Assembly (NCBI RefSeq): GCF_004323595.1
Contig: NZ_AP019373.1
Location: 1,922,001 to 1,986,000, forward strand
Reading direction: 5' to 3'
Source: Sulfuricystis thermophila
Lineage (GTDB): Bacteria > Pseudomonadota > Gammaproteobacteria > Burkholderiales > Rhodocyclaceae
Length of the DNA: 64,000 nucleotides
The position numbers were made by a program, and so were the translations under genes. Below the pieces are notes generated by a model, which worked only from the letters and a program-made list of their open reading frames with translations, did not search any database and had not been told where the DNA came from. Positions within the stretch are counted from its first letter, which is position 1, and each line of letters opens with the position of its first letter. Positions 38,527-48,170 of the stretch are shown one piece after another.

Positions 38527-40569
38527 CTATGCCTTGAGCAATTCGGCGCGCCCGGCCAGCCAGCGCGCCAGATGCCGTTCGGCGTGAGTCGGCCAGTGGG
38601 CGAGCAGCTCCTCGGCGGCCGTACGCGCGGCCTCGACGAGCGCCGTGTCTTCGAGGTCGGCGAAGCGCAGCAGCGGCAGGCCGCTCTGGCGCGCGCCGAT
38701 GAACTCCCCCGGCCCGCGCAGATGCAGATCCTGGCGGGCGATCTCGAAGCCGTCGTGGTTTTCGTAGATGATCTTGAGCCGCTGCCGCGCCGTCTCCGAC
38801 AGCGGTTGCTCGAAGAGCAGGATGCAGGCGGATTCCGCAGCGCCACGGCCGACCCGCCCGCGCAACTGGTGCAATTGCGCCAGACCGAAGCGCTCGGCAT
38901 GCTCGATCACCATGAGGCTCGCGTTCGGCACATCGACACCGACCTCGATCACCGTCGTGGCGACGAGCAGCTGAATCTCGTTCCTGACGAAACCTTCCAT
39001 CACCGCGGCTTTCTCGTCCGGCTTGAGACGCCCATGCACGAGGCCGATCGACAGCTCGGGCAATTCGCTCGACAGGTGGGCGAAGGTCTCCTGCGCGGTC
39101 TGCAACTGCAGTGCCTCGGATTCCTCGATCAACGGGCAGACCCAATAGACTTGCCGTCCGGCGCGGCACAGGGCGCGCACCCGCTCGATGATCTCGTGCC
39201 GCCGCGCCGCGCTCACCAGCTTGGTGAGCACGGGCGTCCTGCCCGGCGGTAGCTCGTCGATCACCGAAACGTCGAGATCGGCGTAATAGCTCATCGCCAG
39301 CGTGCGCGGGATCGGCGTGGCCGACATCGCCAGCTGGTGCGCCTCGACCCCTTTTTGCTGGAGCGCCAGGCGCTGGCGCACGCCGAAGCGATGCTGCTCA
39401 TCGACGATCGCCAGTCCCAACCGGGCGAATTCGACGCCTTCTTCGATCAGCGCATGCGTACCGACGACGAGTGCCGTCTCGAAAGCAGAGACTTTGGCGA
39501 TGATCGCCTGCTTGTCCTTTTTCTTCTGGCTGCCGGAAAGCCAGGCGACTTCGATGCCCAGCGGAGCCAGCCAATCGGAAAGCTTGCGCCAGTGCTGCTC
39601 GGCGAGGATTTCGGTCGGCGCCATCAGCGCGGCCTGATAGCCTGATTCAACGGCGCGCAAGCCAGCCAGCGCCGCGATCACCGTCTTGCCGCTGCCGACG
39701 TCGCCCTGCAACAGGCGCTGCATCGGATGTGGCTGGGCCAAATCGCGCTCGATCTCGCGCCAGACGCGCTGTTGCGCCGCAGTGAGCCGAAACGGCAGTC
39801 TGGCGAGCAAGGCGTCCGTCCAGCGGCCGTCGCCGGCGAGCACCGGCGCGCCGCGCGCGCGTCGCGCCGCATAGGCCTGACGCAAGGAAAGCTGCTGGGC
39901 CAACAGCTCGTCGAAGGCGATGCGCCGCCAGAATGGCTGTTGCCAGTTCGCCAGCGCCGCGGCATCGAGCCCCGCCGGCGGCGCATGCAATGCGCGCACG
40001 CTGGCGGCAAAGCCCGGCAGAGAAAGCCGCGCCAACAGTGCATCGGGCAGGGTTTCGGACAAATCGGCCTCAGCGAGCGCGCGCGCGATCAGCCGACGCA
40101 GCGTGGCCTGGGTCAGCCCGGCGGTGGTGGGATAGACGGGCGTCAATGCCGTCGGCAAGGGTTCGTCGCCGTGGAGGACGCGCAAACGCGGATGGATGAT
40201 CTCGCTGCCCCAGAAGCCGCCGCGCACTTCGCCGAAGATGCGCAGCTTCGCCCCCGGCTGCAGCGCCTTTTGCTGGCTCGGATAGAAATTCAGGAAACGC
40301 AATACCAGCGTGCCCGAATCGTCGGCGACACGGCAGACGAGCTGGCGACGTGGGCGGTAGCCGATCTCGCTCGAGACGACCATCGCCTCGAACTGGGCCG
40401 TCTCGCCCGGCACGGCGGCGGCGATCGGCGTGACGCGCGTCTCGTCCTCGAACCTGAGCGGCAGGTGCAAGACGAGATCGACCTGGCGATGAAGGCCGAG
40501 CGCCTCGAGCTTGTCGGCGACGAGCGGGGTCGCCCCGGGAATTTTTTCAGCCAAGCGCGAGGACGGCAT
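38527..40569 (-). CDS. recG: ATP-dependent DNA helicase RecG
   Basis: A 680-residue branch-migration helicase that rescues stalled forks. An OB-type wedge domain (residues ~60-150) precedes the helicase core: Walker [21 protein letters not shown] box [13 protein letters not shown], motif SATPIPRTL, and motif [24 protein letters not shown] 40569 overlaps the ridA 3' end by 23 bases. Intact and typical length. Confidence 0.96.
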   Translation of the reverse strand: MPSSRLAEKIPGATPLVADKLEALGLHRQVDLVLHLPLRFEDETRVTPIAAAVPGETAQFEAMVVSSEIGYRPRRQLVCRVADDSGTLVLRFLNFYPSQQKALQPGAKLRIFGEVRGGFWGSEIIHPRLRVLHGDEPLPTALTPVYPTTAGLTQATLRRLIARALAEADLSETLPDALLARLSLPGFAASVRALHAPPAGLDAAALANWQQPFWRRIAFDELLAQQLSLRQAYAARRARGAPVLAGDGRWTDALLARLPFRLTAAQQRVWREIERDLAQPHPMQRLLQGDVGSGKTVIAALAGLRAVESGYQAALMAPTEILAEQHWRKLSDWLAPLGIEVAWLSGSQKKKDKQAIIAKVSAFETALVVGTHALIEEGVEFARLGLAIVDEQHRFGVRQRLALQQKGVEAHQLAMSATPIPRTLAMSYYADLDVSVIDELPPGRTPVLTKLVSAARRHEIIERVRALCRAGRQVYWVCPLIEESEALQLQTAQETFAHLSSELPELSIGLVHGRLKPDEKAAVMEGFVRNEIQLLVATTVIEVGVDVPNASLMVIEHAERFGLAQLHQLRGRVGRGAAESACILLFEQPLSETARQRLKIIYENHDGFEIARQDLHLRGPGEFIGARQSGLPLLRFADLEDTALVEAARTAAEELLAHWPTHAERHLARWLAGRAELLKA

Positions 40570-40927
40570 CCGCTTCGATGAGCGCGCCGCGCGGTAATTC
40601 CTTGACGCCGACCGCCGCACGCGCCGGATAGGGCTGCTGGAAATACTTCGCCATCGTCTCATTGACCTTGGCGAAATGGACGAGATCGGTGAGATAGATA
40701 TTGACCTTCACCGCGGCATCGAGCGACGCTCCGGCCGCCTCGGCGACAGCCTTGAGATTCTCGAAGACGCGCACGATCTGCGCGTCGATGCCCTCGACCA
40801 GCTGCATCGTGGTTGGGTCGAGACCGATCTGGCCGGAAAGATAGACGGTGTCGCCGACCTTCACGGCTTGGGAATAGGTGCCGATGGCGGCGGGGGCATG
40901 GGGGGTGCTGATGATCTGGCGGGCCAT
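40547..40927 (-). CDS. ridA: RidA-family reactive intermediate deaminase
   Basis: A 126-residue YjgF/RidA-family protein that hydrolyses enamine/imine intermediates, protecting PLP enzymes. Signatures: [57 protein letters not shown] with the active-site Arg. ATG 40927 has GGAG at six bases. It shares an operon with recG. Confidence 0.93.
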   Translation of the reverse strand: MARQIISTPHAPAAIGTYSQAVKVGDTVYLSGQIGLDPTTMQLVEGIDAQIVRVFENLKAVAEAAGASLDAAVKVNIYLTDLVHFAKVNETMAKYFQQPYPARAAVGVKELPRGALIEADAVLALG

Positions 40928-40982
40928 GTTCACTCCATAAAAAAGCGCATTATCGTGGCAGGCGAGCCAAGCGACAGGAGAC

Positions 40983-41447
40983 TCATCGCGGCGGCCTGTC
41001 CAGCTCGTCGAAACCGGGTTCCTTGAAAAGCTCCTCGCCGCGGCTCAAGGCATGCACCAGCTCTGCCTCGGCGAGCGAAATACCCATCCGGTCGGCGATC
41101 TGCTGCGCACTCAAACCGCGCCGGGCCAGGCCGAGCGCTTCGGCATACTGCGGCGAGACATTGCGGGCTGCGCGCAATTCGGCAACTTCTTCGCGCAATT
41201 TTGCTACATCTTCGCGTAACTTGCTCACTTCGAGCTCAAGATCGTAGCGTGCGAGCTGCTCGGCGAGTTGCTGACCAAAGCTCGCCACCGACGCGCTATC
41301 CCCTTCATTCTCCGTGGCTTTCGCGGTACCGGCCTGGTCACCCCTTGCCGCCTGCCGGCGACGGAACAGCAGCGAAAACAGGTAACCGAGCGCCAGCCCC
41401 ACGAACAGAAGCAGCACCTCACGCCATTCGATCAAATCGATTTCCAT
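40983..41447 (-). CDS. DUF2802 membrane-anchored coiled-coil protein
   Basis: A 154-residue protein: one N-terminal membrane helix ([18 protein letters not shown]), a coiled coil ([20 protein letters not shown]), and a C-terminal DUF2802 helix-turn-helix-like region ([20 protein letters not shown], then [14 protein letters not shown]). DUF2802 proteins are often near flagellar or motility genes in gammaproteobacteria; here no such neighbours are seen. Role unknown. Confidence 0.8.
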   Translation of the reverse strand: MEIDLIEWREVLLLFVGLALGYLFSLLFRRRQAARGDQAGTAKATENEGDSASVASFGQQLAEQLARYDLELEVSKLREDVAKLREEVAELRAARNVSPQYAEALGLARRGLSAQQIADRMGISLAEAELVHALSRGEELFKEPGFDELDRPPR

Positions 41448-41574
41448 GCTCTGGGCTCGGTTGAAATCCCGATATTGCCACTCATATTTGGTTACAAATT
41501 ACGTTTTCGCGGCAGGGAACCCTCTCACCTGGAACGGGTCGGATCGTTTCTTCCGCAGTTTGAAAGGATAGGCA

Positions 41575-41874
41575 ATGAACCGCACCCGCATCTCCCTGAT
41601 CGACGTCCTGCAACCGCGCCAGTTCAAAGTCACGCCCGAGCGGTCGAAAGTCACCCGCACCATCATCCAGCCGGAGATCGACGCTTTCGAGGAACAGGAA
41701 GCCCTGCTGGCGGCGCAAAAGTCGGCGCTGGCAGAATCGACGACGTCCCGCCGGGCACCGACTCGCTTCGAAAAGTCGGCGCTGGCAGAATCGACGACGT
41801 CCCGCCGGGCGCCGACTCGCTTCGAAAAGTCGGCGCTGGCGGGACGGCACCCCGAAGTCGCCGCCACGCACTGA
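41575..41874 (+). CDS. Small protein with repeat-derived C-terminal tail
   Basis: A 99-residue frame: a 47-residue unique part (MNRTRISLIDVLQPRQFKVT, then IIQPEIDAFEEQEALLAAQ) followed by an 18-residue unit KSALAESTTSRRAPTRFE repeated twice and partly a third time. The repeats are coded by 54-bp direct repeats that fold as REP-like hairpins, so the tail may be incidental. AAGGATA precedes ATG 41575. No homologous domain recognised. The unique part may be the real gene, with the original end replaced by repeat insertion. Confidence 0.55.
   Translation: MNRTRISLIDVLQPRQFKVTPERSKVTRTIIQPEIDAFEEQEALLAAQKSALAESTTSRRAPTRFEKSALAESTTSRRAPTRFEKSALAGRHPEVAATH
41717..41853. repeat. Tandem REP-like hairpin array (54-bp period)
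   Basis: Units start at 41717 and 41771, with a partial third at 41825. The first two differ at one position (A/G). Each carries AAAAGTCGGCGCTGGC and CGTCCCGCCGGGC...CCGACT arms, so adjacent units form hairpins. Same half-unit as at 26681, 50417, 55036 and 61131. Confidence 0.85.
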
Positions 41875-41886
41875 ACGCCTGCGCCT

Positions 41887-42288
41887 TTACTCGGCCGGCG
41901 GCACTTCCCGCTTGCTGCCGTCGGCATTGAGGCACACATAGGTCAGGGTGGCCTCGGTCACCTTGACGACCACCGGCTGGGCGGGGTTGCGCTCGGCGAA
42001 TACCTGCACATCGACCGTGATCGAGGTCCGCCCGGTCTTGACGATCTTGGCGTAGAAACTCACGACATCGCCGACGGAGATCGGCTGCTTGAACAGGAAG
42101 GAATTGACCGCCACGGTCGCGATGCGGCCGCGCGCGCGGCGCATCGCCGGAATCGCACCGGCGATATCGACCTGCGCCATCACCCAGCCGCCGAACACAT
42201 CGCCCGCCGCATTGACGTCGCGCGGCAGCGGCATCACCCGCAGCACTAGTTCGCCACCGTCTCCGACCGTATCCGGAAGTCCGCTCAT
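41887..42288 (-). CDS. YciA-type acyl-CoA thioesterase
   Basis: A 133-residue hot-dog-fold thioesterase. LVLRVMPLPRDVNAAGDVFG, then GWVMAQVDIAGAIPAMRRAR carries the catalytic Asn/Asp set of the YciA/4HBT group, and FLFKQPISVGDVVSFYAKIV and LTYVCLNADG follow. ATG 42288 rather than an upstream in-frame start. It would hydrolyse short to medium acyl-CoA in the cytosol. It is divergent from the ABC exporter gene. Confidence 0.87.
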   Translation of the reverse strand: MSGLPDTVGDGGELVLRVMPLPRDVNAAGDVFGGWVMAQVDIAGAIPAMRRARGRIATVAVNSFLFKQPISVGDVVSFYAKIVKTGRTSITVDVQVFAERNPAQPVVVKVTEATLTYVCLNADGSKREVPPAE

Positions 42289-42350
42289 GGCCGAATCATA
42301 CCGCGCCTGCGTTGGGCTGCGGCCCATCGCTGCGCTGATAGAATCCGCGC

Positions 42351-44165
42351 ATGCGCCGTGATATCGCCCTGCCGGCCCCGCCCCCGGCGGAACGCCACGA
42401 CTGGCAAACCATCAAAACCCTCTTTCCCTACCTCTGGCAATGGCGTGGCCGCGTGCTGTTCGCGCTCGTCTGCCTGGTCGGCGCCAAGCTCGCCAACGTC
42501 GCGGTGCCGATCGTTTTCAAAGACATCGTCGACGGCTTCGCGCCGGCCAAACCGGCGCAGGCTTTCCTGATCGCGCCGCTCGGCTTGATCGCCGCCTATG
42601 GCGTGCTGCGTTTCGGCGTCGCGTTGTTCACCGAGCTGCGCGAACTATTGTTTATCCGCGTCACCCAGCGCGCAGTGCGCACCATCGCCTTGCAGGTGTT
42701 CGAGCATTTGCACGCGCTGTCGCTGCGCTTCCACCTCGAACGCCAGACCGGCGGGCTGACGCGCGATATCGAACGTGGCACGCGCGCGATCGGCACGCTG
42801 ATCAGTTACACGATCTTCTCGGTGCTGCCGACGATCGTCGAAGTCGCGCTGGTGCTCGGCATCCTCGCCGTGCGTTACGAATCGAGTTTCGCGCTGATCG
42901 CCTTTGCCACGCTGGTCGTCTATGTCGTGTTCACGATCATGGTGTCGAACTGGCGCGTGCATCTCAGACGCGAGGTCAACGAGCTCGATTCGGCCGCCAA
43001 CACGCGCGCCATCGACAGCCTGCTCAATTACGAGACCGTCAAGTACTTCAACAACGAAGCCTGGGAAAAGGCGCGCTACGACCAGCAGATGCAGAAGTGG
43101 GAGGCCGCCCAGATCAAGAGCCAGGTTTCGCTCTCCTATCTGAACCTCGGCCAGTCGCTGATCATCGCCGTCGGCGTGACATTGATGATGTGGCGCGCCG
43201 CGGTCGGCGTGATGGACGGCAGCATGACCGTCGGCGACATCGTGCTGGTGAATGCCTTCCTGATCCAGCTCTACATCCCGCTCAACTTCCTCGGCGTGCT
43301 GTATCGAGAAATCCGCCAGTCGCTCACCGACATCGAGCGCATGTTCGCGCTGCTGAAAGAAAACCGCGAAATCCAGGACGCCCCGGATGCGCGCGCGCTC
43401 GAACCCGGCCCTTGTACGGTACGCTTCGAGAACGTCAGCTTCGCCTATGAGCCGCGCCGGCCGATCCTCCACGATGTCAGCTTCGAGATCCCCGCCGGCC
43501 GCACGCTGGCCGTCGTCGGCCACAGCGGCTCGGGCAAGAGCACGCTGGCGCGGCTGTTGTTCCGCTTCTACGATGTCGGCGGCGGCGCGATTCGCATCAA
43601 TGGTCACGACATCCGCCAGCTGACCCAGGCCAGCTTGCGCGCCGCGATCGGCATCGTGCCGCAGGACACGGTGCTGTTCAACGATACGATCGAATACAAC
43701 ATCCGCTACGGTCGGCCGACCGCCAGCTTCGAGGAAGTGCGGGCAGCCGCGCGCGCTGCGCACCTGGCCGAGTTCATCGAGCGGCTGCCCGATGGCTACG
43801 CCACGCGCGTCGGCGAGCGTGGTCTCAAGCTCTCGGGCGGCGAAAAACAGCGTGTCGCGATCGCCCGCGCGCTGTTGAAGAACCCACCGATCCTGATCTT
43901 CGACGAGGCGACCTCCGCGCTCGACTCCAAAACGGAAAAAGCCATCCAGGCCGAACTCGATCAGGCGGCCATCGGACGCACCACGCTGATCATCGCCCAC
44001 CGGCTGTCGACGGTGATGAACGCCGACGAAATCGTCGTGCTCGATGCTGGACGGATCGTCGAGCGCGGCACCCACCGCGACCTGCTCGAGCGCGGCGGTG
44101 CCTATGCCCAGATGTGGGCGCTACAGCAGCAGGAAGATCACAATGGCGTCGCGGCAGGCGTATAG
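42351..44165 (+). CDS. Atm1/HMT1-type ABC exporter
   Basis: A 604-residue half-transporter fusing a six-helix membrane domain (residues ~20-310) and an ATPase: Walker [18 protein letters not shown], signature [19 protein letters not shown], Walker B ILIFDEATSALDSKTEKAI, H-loop IIAHRLST. The EVNELDSAANTRAIDSLLNY-ETVKYFNNE segment is typical of mitochondrial Atm1 and bacterial heavy-metal/glutathione-conjugate exporters. It acts as an inner-membrane homodimer. Substrate inferred from family. Confidence 0.88.
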   Translation: MRRDIALPAPPPAERHDWQTIKTLFPYLWQWRGRVLFALVCLVGAKLANVAVPIVFKDIVDGFAPAKPAQAFLIAPLGLIAAYGVLRFGVALFTELRELLFIRVTQRAVRTIALQVFEHLHALSLRFHLERQTGGLTRDIERGTRAIGTLISYTIFSVLPTIVEVALVLGILAVRYESSFALIAFATLVVYVVFTIMVSNWRVHLRREVNELDSAANTRAIDSLLNYETVKYFNNEAWEKARYDQQMQKWEAAQIKSQVSLSYLNLGQSLIIAVGVTLMMWRAAVGVMDGSMTVGDIVLVNAFLIQLYIPLNFLGVLYREIRQSLTDIERMFALLKENREIQDAPDARALEPGPCTVRFENVSFAYEPRRPILHDVSFEIPAGRTLAVVGHSGSGKSTLARLLFRFYDVGGGAIRINGHDIRQLTQASLRAAIGIVPQDTVLFNDTIEYNIRYGRPTASFEEVRAAARAAHLAEFIERLPDGYATRVGERGLKLSGGEKQRVAIARALLKNPPILIFDEATSALDSKTEKAIQAELDQAAIGRTTLIIAHRLSTVMNADEIVVLDAGRIVERGTHRDLLERGGAYAQMWALQQQEDHNGVAAGV

Positions 44166-44202
44166 TTTGCCTTCCCGATTCCTTTTTCAGGAGACTCCGA
44201 CA

Positions 44203-45105
44203 ATGAAAAGAACCCTTACGCTCGGTTTAACCCTCGCCGCCGCCCTCGCCTTTGCCCAACCCGCCGCGGCCGACACGCTTGCCAAGATCAAATCCACCGG
44301 CAGTGTCACGATGGGCGTGCGCGAATCCTCCGGCGGATTGTCCTTCACCGTCGGCGACGGCAAGTTCGCCGGTTTCCACGTCGAGCTGTGCGAACGCGCC
44401 CTGCACGACATCCAGAAGCAGCTCGGACTGCCGAAGCTGGAAATCAAATACCAGCCGGTCACCTCGCAAAACCGCATTCCGCTGATGCAAAACGGCACCA
44501 TCGACATCGAGTGCGGCTCGACCACCAACAATATGGCGCGCCAGAAGGACGTCGCCTTCGCCGTCACCACCTATGTCGAAGAAGTGCGCGTCGCCGTCAA
44601 GGCCGATTCGGGCATCAATTCGCTGGCCGACCTGAACGGCCGCACGGTGGCCACGACGACCGGCACGACCTCGGTGCAGCATCTGCGCAAGCACGAACGT
44701 GCCCATGGCATCGACTTCAAGGAGGTGTATGGCAAGGATCACGCCGACAGCTTCCTGCTGCTCGATGGTGGCCGCGCCGACGCCTTCGTGATGGACGGCC
44801 AGATCCTCGCCGGCAACATCGCCAAATCGAAGAACCCGGCCGACTTCAAGTTCCTCAGCGAGGTGCTTTCCGTCGAGCCGATCGCGATCATGATGCGCAA
44901 GGACGATCCGGCCTTCAAGAAAGCCGTCGACGACAGCCTGAAGGCGCTGATGAAGTCCGGCGAGATCGCCAAAATCTACGACAAGTACTTCATGCAGCCG
45001 ATTCCGCCGGCCAACAAGCCGATCGGTCTGCCCGCCTCCGAGGCCACCAAGGCCGCCTGGGCCAACCCCAACGACAAGCCGATGGAAGAGTACGCCAAGA
45101 AATAA
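44203..45105 (+). CDS. gltI: Glutamate/aspartate ABC transporter substrate-binding protein
   Basis: A 300-residue periplasmic protein with signal peptide (LGLTLAAALAFAQPAAA) and an SBP_bac_3 fold: RESSGGLSFTVGDGKFAGFH, NRIPLMQNGTIDIECGSTTN, GRTVATTTGTTSVQHL and AFVMDGQILAG. CAGGAGAC precedes ATG 44203. It leads gltI-J-K-L. A hairpin at 45116-45151 separates it from gltJ and probably makes the binding protein more abundant than the permease. Confidence 0.93.
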   Translation: MKRTLTLGLTLAAALAFAQPAAADTLAKIKSTGSVTMGVRESSGGLSFTVGDGKFAGFHVELCERALHDIQKQLGLPKLEIKYQPVTSQNRIPLMQNGTIDIECGSTTNNMARQKDVAFAVTTYVEEVRVAVKADSGINSLADLNGRTVATTTGTTSVQHLRKHERAHGIDFKEVYGKDHADSFLLLDGGRADAFVMDGQILAGNIAKSKNPADFKFLSEVLSVEPIAIMMRKDDPAFKKAVDDSLKALMKSGEIAKIYDKYFMQPIPPANKPIGLPASEATKAAWANPNDKPMEEYAKK

Positions 45106-45115
45106 GTTCGGCCGC

Positions 45116-45151
45116 AAAAGGCGCGAGGCATCCGCTTGCCCCGCGCCTTTT
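45116..45151 (+). terminator. Hairpin between gltI and gltJ (attenuating terminator)
   Basis: Arms AAAAGGCGCG (45116-45125) and CGCGCCTTTT (45142-45151) with a 16-base loop and short T run. In binding-protein operons such structures reduce, but do not stop, transcription into the permease genes. Confidence 0.75.
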
Positions 45152-45175
45152 CCATTGATGGGGAGATGACAGGGG

Positions 45176-45922
45176 GTGCGCTTGAACTGGGAATGGCAGG
45201 TCTTTTGCAAAAATACCCTCGACGGTGAGGTGATGCCGCGCTGCTTCGGCAGCGGCGGCGAGATCACCTATCTCGACTGGATGCTCTCCGCCTGGGGATG
45301 GACGCTGTCCGTCTCGCTGCTCGCCCTGCTGGTGGCGCTGTTGTTCGGTTCGCTGATGGGGATTCTGCGCACCACGCCGCACCGCGGCCTGGTGCTTTTC
45401 GGCACCGCGTGGACGGAGTTGTTCCGCAACATCCCGCTCCTGGTGCAGATCTTCCTCTGGTATCACGTGCTGCCCGCGCTGATTCCCCCTTTGCGCGCAG
45501 TACCCAGCTTCCTGCTGGTCGTGATGGGGCTGGGGCTGTTTACCTCGGCGCGTATCTCCGAGCAGGTGCGCGCCGGCATCCAGTCGCTCTCGCGCGGCCA
45601 GCGCATGGCGGGGCTGGCACTCGGTTTCACACTGCCGCAGACCTACCGGTATGTGCTGCTACCAGTGGCTTTCCGCATCATCATCCCGCCGCTGACCAGC
45701 GAGTCGATGAACATCATCAAGAACTCGTCGGTCGCCTTCGCGGTGAGCATTTCCGAGCTCACCATGTTCGCCCTGCAGGCGTAGGAGGAGACCTCGCGCG
45801 GCATCGAAATCTATCTAGCCGTCACTGCGCTCTACTTCGTTTCCGCCTTCGCCATCAACCGCGTGCTGCACGCGATCGAGGCGCGCGTGCAGATCCCCGG
45901 CATGATCGGGGGGAACCGGTGA
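45176..45922 (+). pseudogene. gltJ: Amino-acid ABC permease GltJ with in-frame amber codon
   Basis: The permease frame starts at GTG 45176 and has the BPD_transp motifs (TLSVSLLALLVALLFGSLMG; LFRNIPLLVQIFLWYHVLPA; ISEQVRAGIQSLSRGQRMAG). After MFALQA at residue 202 there is TAG (45782-45784), then the same frame continues EETSRGIEIYLAVTALYFVS...RVQIPGMIGGNR to TGA 45920-45922. Relatives read QEE here, so a single CAG to TAG change explains it. A truncated product lacks the last membrane helix. Pseudogene, suppression or a sequencing error are all possible. Confidence 0.85.
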
Positions 45923-46590
45923 TGCTCAATCTCGATTTCAGCTTCCTGACTACGGAAGTGCTCTCCGCCTATGTCGTCAAGGGTTTCCTGTTCTCGCTGC
46001 AACTGACCTTCGTCGCCATGGTCGGCGGCATCATCCTTGGCACCCTGCTAGCGCTGATGCGCCTGTCCGGACGCTCCTGGCTGGTGATGCCCGCGGCCGC
46101 CTACGTCAATACCATGCGCAGCATTCCGCTGGTGATGGTCATCCTCTGGTTCTTTCTGCTCATCCCGCTGATCACCGGCCGGCCACTGGGCGCCGAGATG
46201 TCGGCGCTGATCACCTTCACGCTGTTCGAGGCCGCCTACTATTCCGAAATCATGCGCGCTGGCATCCAGAGCATCCCGCGCGGCCAAATCTTCGCCGGTT
46301 ATGCGCTTGGCATGACCTACGGACAAACGATGCGCCTCGTCGTGCTGCCGCAGGCATTCCGTAACATGCTGCCGGTGCTGCTGACCCAGACCATCATCCT
46401 GTTCCAGGATACCTCCCTCGTCTACGCGATTGGCGCCTACGACCTGCTCAAAGGCTTCGAGCTGGTCGGCAAGAATTTCAACCGTCCGGTCGAAACCTAC
46501 CTCGTGGCGGCGCTGCTGTATTTCGTCATCAGCTTCTCTCTGTCGACCCTGGTCAAGCGCCTGCAGGTCCGCATCTCCATCATCCGGTGA
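45922..46590 (+). CDS. gltK: Amino-acid ABC permease GltK
   Basis: A 222-residue membrane permease of the glutamate/aspartate transporter: [40 protein letters not shown], and the EAA loop [20 protein letters not shown] with [12 protein letters not shown] 45922 overlaps the gltJ TGA, so its translation depends in part on ribosomes finishing gltJ; the amber codon there could reduce gltK expression. Confidence 0.92.
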   Translation: MLNLDFSFLTTEVLSAYVVKGFLFSLQLTFVAMVGGIILGTLLALMRLSGRSWLVMPAAAYVNTMRSIPLVMVILWFFLLIPLITGRPLGAEMSALITFTLFEAAYYSEIMRAGIQSIPRGQIFAGYALGMTYGQTMRLVVLPQAFRNMLPVLLTQTIILFQDTSLVYAIGAYDLLKGFELVGKNFNRPVETYLVAALLYFVISFSLSTLVKRLQVRISIIR

Positions 46591-46595
46591 CCCCT

Positions 46596-47324
46596 ATGAT
46601 CGAAATTCGCAACGTCAGCAAGTGGTACGGCCAATTCCAGGTGCTCACCGACTGCAGCACCAAGATCGAAAAGGGCGAGGTGGTTGTCGTCTGTGGCCCT
46701 TCCGGCTCGGGCAAGTCGACGCTGATCAAGTGCGTGAATGGCCTCGAATCATTCCAACAGGGCGAGGTGATCGTCAATGGCATCTCCGTCGGCGACCCCA
46801 AGACCAATCTTTCCAAGCTGCGCGCGCATGTCGGCATGGTGTTCCAGCACTTCGAACTGTTTCCGCATCTGACCATCACCGAGAATCTGGAAATCGGTCA
46901 GGTCAAGGTGCTCGGCCGCAGCCGCGATGAAGCCCGCGAGCGTGGCCTCAAGCTGCTCGACCGGGTCGGCCTGCGCTCGCAGGCCGCGAAATATCCCGGC
47001 CAGCTTTCCGGCGGCCAGCAGCAGCGCGTCGCGATCGCCCGCGCGCTGGCGATGGACCCGATCTGCATGCTGTTCGACGAGCCGACCTCGGCGCTCGATC
47101 CGGAAATGATCAATGAGGTGCTCGATGTGATGGTCGAACTGGCCACCGAAGGCATGACCATGATGGTGGTCACCCATGAGATGGGTTTCGCGCGCAAGGT
47201 CGCCCACCGCGTGATCTTCATGGATCAGGGCCGCATCATCGAGGACACCAGCAAGGAAGCCTTCTTCGGCACGCCGCGCTCGGAACGCGCGCAACTGTTC
47301 CTTTCCAAGATCCTCGGCCACTGA
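46596..47324 (+). CDS. gltL: Amino-acid ABC transporter ATPase GltL
   Basis: A 242-residue ATPase: Walker [17 protein letters not shown]-loop [13 protein letters not shown], signature [17 protein letters not shown], Walker [17 protein letters not shown]-loop [17 protein letters not shown] 46596 matches relatives; GTG 46587 is an alternative that overlaps the gltK stop. It energises the glutamate/aspartate importer. Confidence 0.93.
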   Translation: MIEIRNVSKWYGQFQVLTDCSTKIEKGEVVVVCGPSGSGKSTLIKCVNGLESFQQGEVIVNGISVGDPKTNLSKLRAHVGMVFQHFELFPHLTITENLEIGQVKVLGRSRDEARERGLKLLDRVGLRSQAAKYPGQLSGGQQQRVAIARALAMDPICMLFDEPTSALDPEMINEVLDVMVELATEGMTMMVVTHEMGFARKVAHRVIFMDQGRIIEDTSKEAFFGTPRSERAQLFLSKILGH

Positions 47325-47330
47325 AAACGC

Positions 47331-47356
47331 AAAGGCCAGCCTTGCGGCTGGCCTTT
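47331..47356 (+). terminator. Terminator of the glt operon
   Basis: Perfect 11-bp arms AAAGGCCAGCC/GGCTGGCCTTT with a TTGC loop. The T run is short, so efficiency is uncertain. Confidence 0.75.
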
Positions 47357-47367
47357 CGTAAATCTAT

Positions 47368-47445
<78 letters not shown>

Positions 47446-47467
47446 CTGGCCGCGGATTATAGCGCAA

Positions 47468-47833
47468 TCAGACGCGCAGCAGCTCGATGATGCCGAGCAG
47501 TTCGGCACGCAACGAAAAACTTTCCGCCTTTGGCACGGCATGGGGCGCTGCCGTCTTGTCGCCGCTCTCGTCGAGGCGGTTGCGGGCGCCGCTGATCGTG
47601 AAGCCTTCTTCGTAGAGCAACTGACGGATGCGCCGCACCAGCAGCACTTCGTGATGCTGGTAATAGCGCCGGTTGCCGCGCCTTTTCACCGGTTTGAGCT
47701 GGGTGAACTCCTGCTCCCAGTAGCGCAGCACATGCGGCTTGACGCCACACAATTCGCTGACTTCACCGATGGTGAAGTAGCGCTTCGCCGGAATCGGCGG
47801 CAGCTCAGCCTTGGGCCGGGCGGGCGTTGCCAT
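47468..47833 (-). CDS. MerR-family regulator (IHF-linked)
   Basis: A 121-residue protein with a MerR-type winged [29 protein letters not shown], then [20 protein letters not shown]. The C-terminal dimerisation part is short. Its start overlaps the ihfA 3' end by 29 bases, an arrangement conserved after pheT-ihfA in beta- and gammaproteobacteria. Target unknown. Confidence 0.9.
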   Translation of the reverse strand: MATPARPKAELPPIPAKRYFTIGEVSELCGVKPHVLRYWEQEFTQLKPVKRRGNRRYYQHHEVLLVRRIRQLLYEEGFTISGARNRLDESGDKTAAPHAVPKAESFSLRAELLGIIELLRV

Positions 47834-48119
47834 GGGTGGCCGCCTCGACGATGGACTTCAGCTTGTGGCTGGCGTGAAAAGTGACGACACGCCGCGCACT
47901 GATCGGAATTTCCTCGCCCGTCTTCGGGTTGCGGCCCGGTCGCTGCGGCTTGTCGCGCAGCTGGAAGTTGCCGAAACCGGACAGCTTGACGCCTTCGCCC
48001 TGTTCGAGCGCGGTGCGGACTTCCTCGAAGAAGGCTTCGACCATGTCCTTCGCTTCACGCTTGTTCAGGCCGACCTTTTCGAACAGCAGGTCTGCCAGCT
48101 CCGCCTTCGTCATCGTCAT
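47805..48119 (-). CDS. ihfA: Integration host factor subunit alpha
   Basis: A 104-residue DNA-bending protein: [80 protein letters not shown]. It forms a heterodimer with IhfB. ATG 48119 has GGGGAG upstream. It lies 51 bases after pheT, the classical pheST-ihfA arrangement. Confidence 0.95.
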   Translation of the reverse strand: MTMTKAELADLLFEKVGLNKREAKDMVEAFFEEVRTALEQGEGVKLSGFGNFQLRDKPQRPGRNPKTGEEIPISARRVVTFHASHKLKSIVEAATHGNARPAQG

Positions 48120-48170
48120 TGCGTGTTTCTCCCCTGAGTGAACGTAGGACGCCACGATAGCGGCGATAGT

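Noticed and set aside
41717..41853. CRISPR array
   Set aside because: Direct 54-bp tandem units without distinct spacers; arms are self-complementary like REP sequences.
41482..41939. Alternative minus-strand genes across the 54-bp repeats
   Set aside because: Frames consist almost only of the repeat translated as Arg/Phe-rich peptide; the plus-strand frame has a unique N-terminal part and a ribosome-binding site.
45785..45922. Separate small gene after the gltJ stop
   Set aside because: The sequence continues the GltJ family in the same frame and has no start codon or ribosome-binding site of its own.
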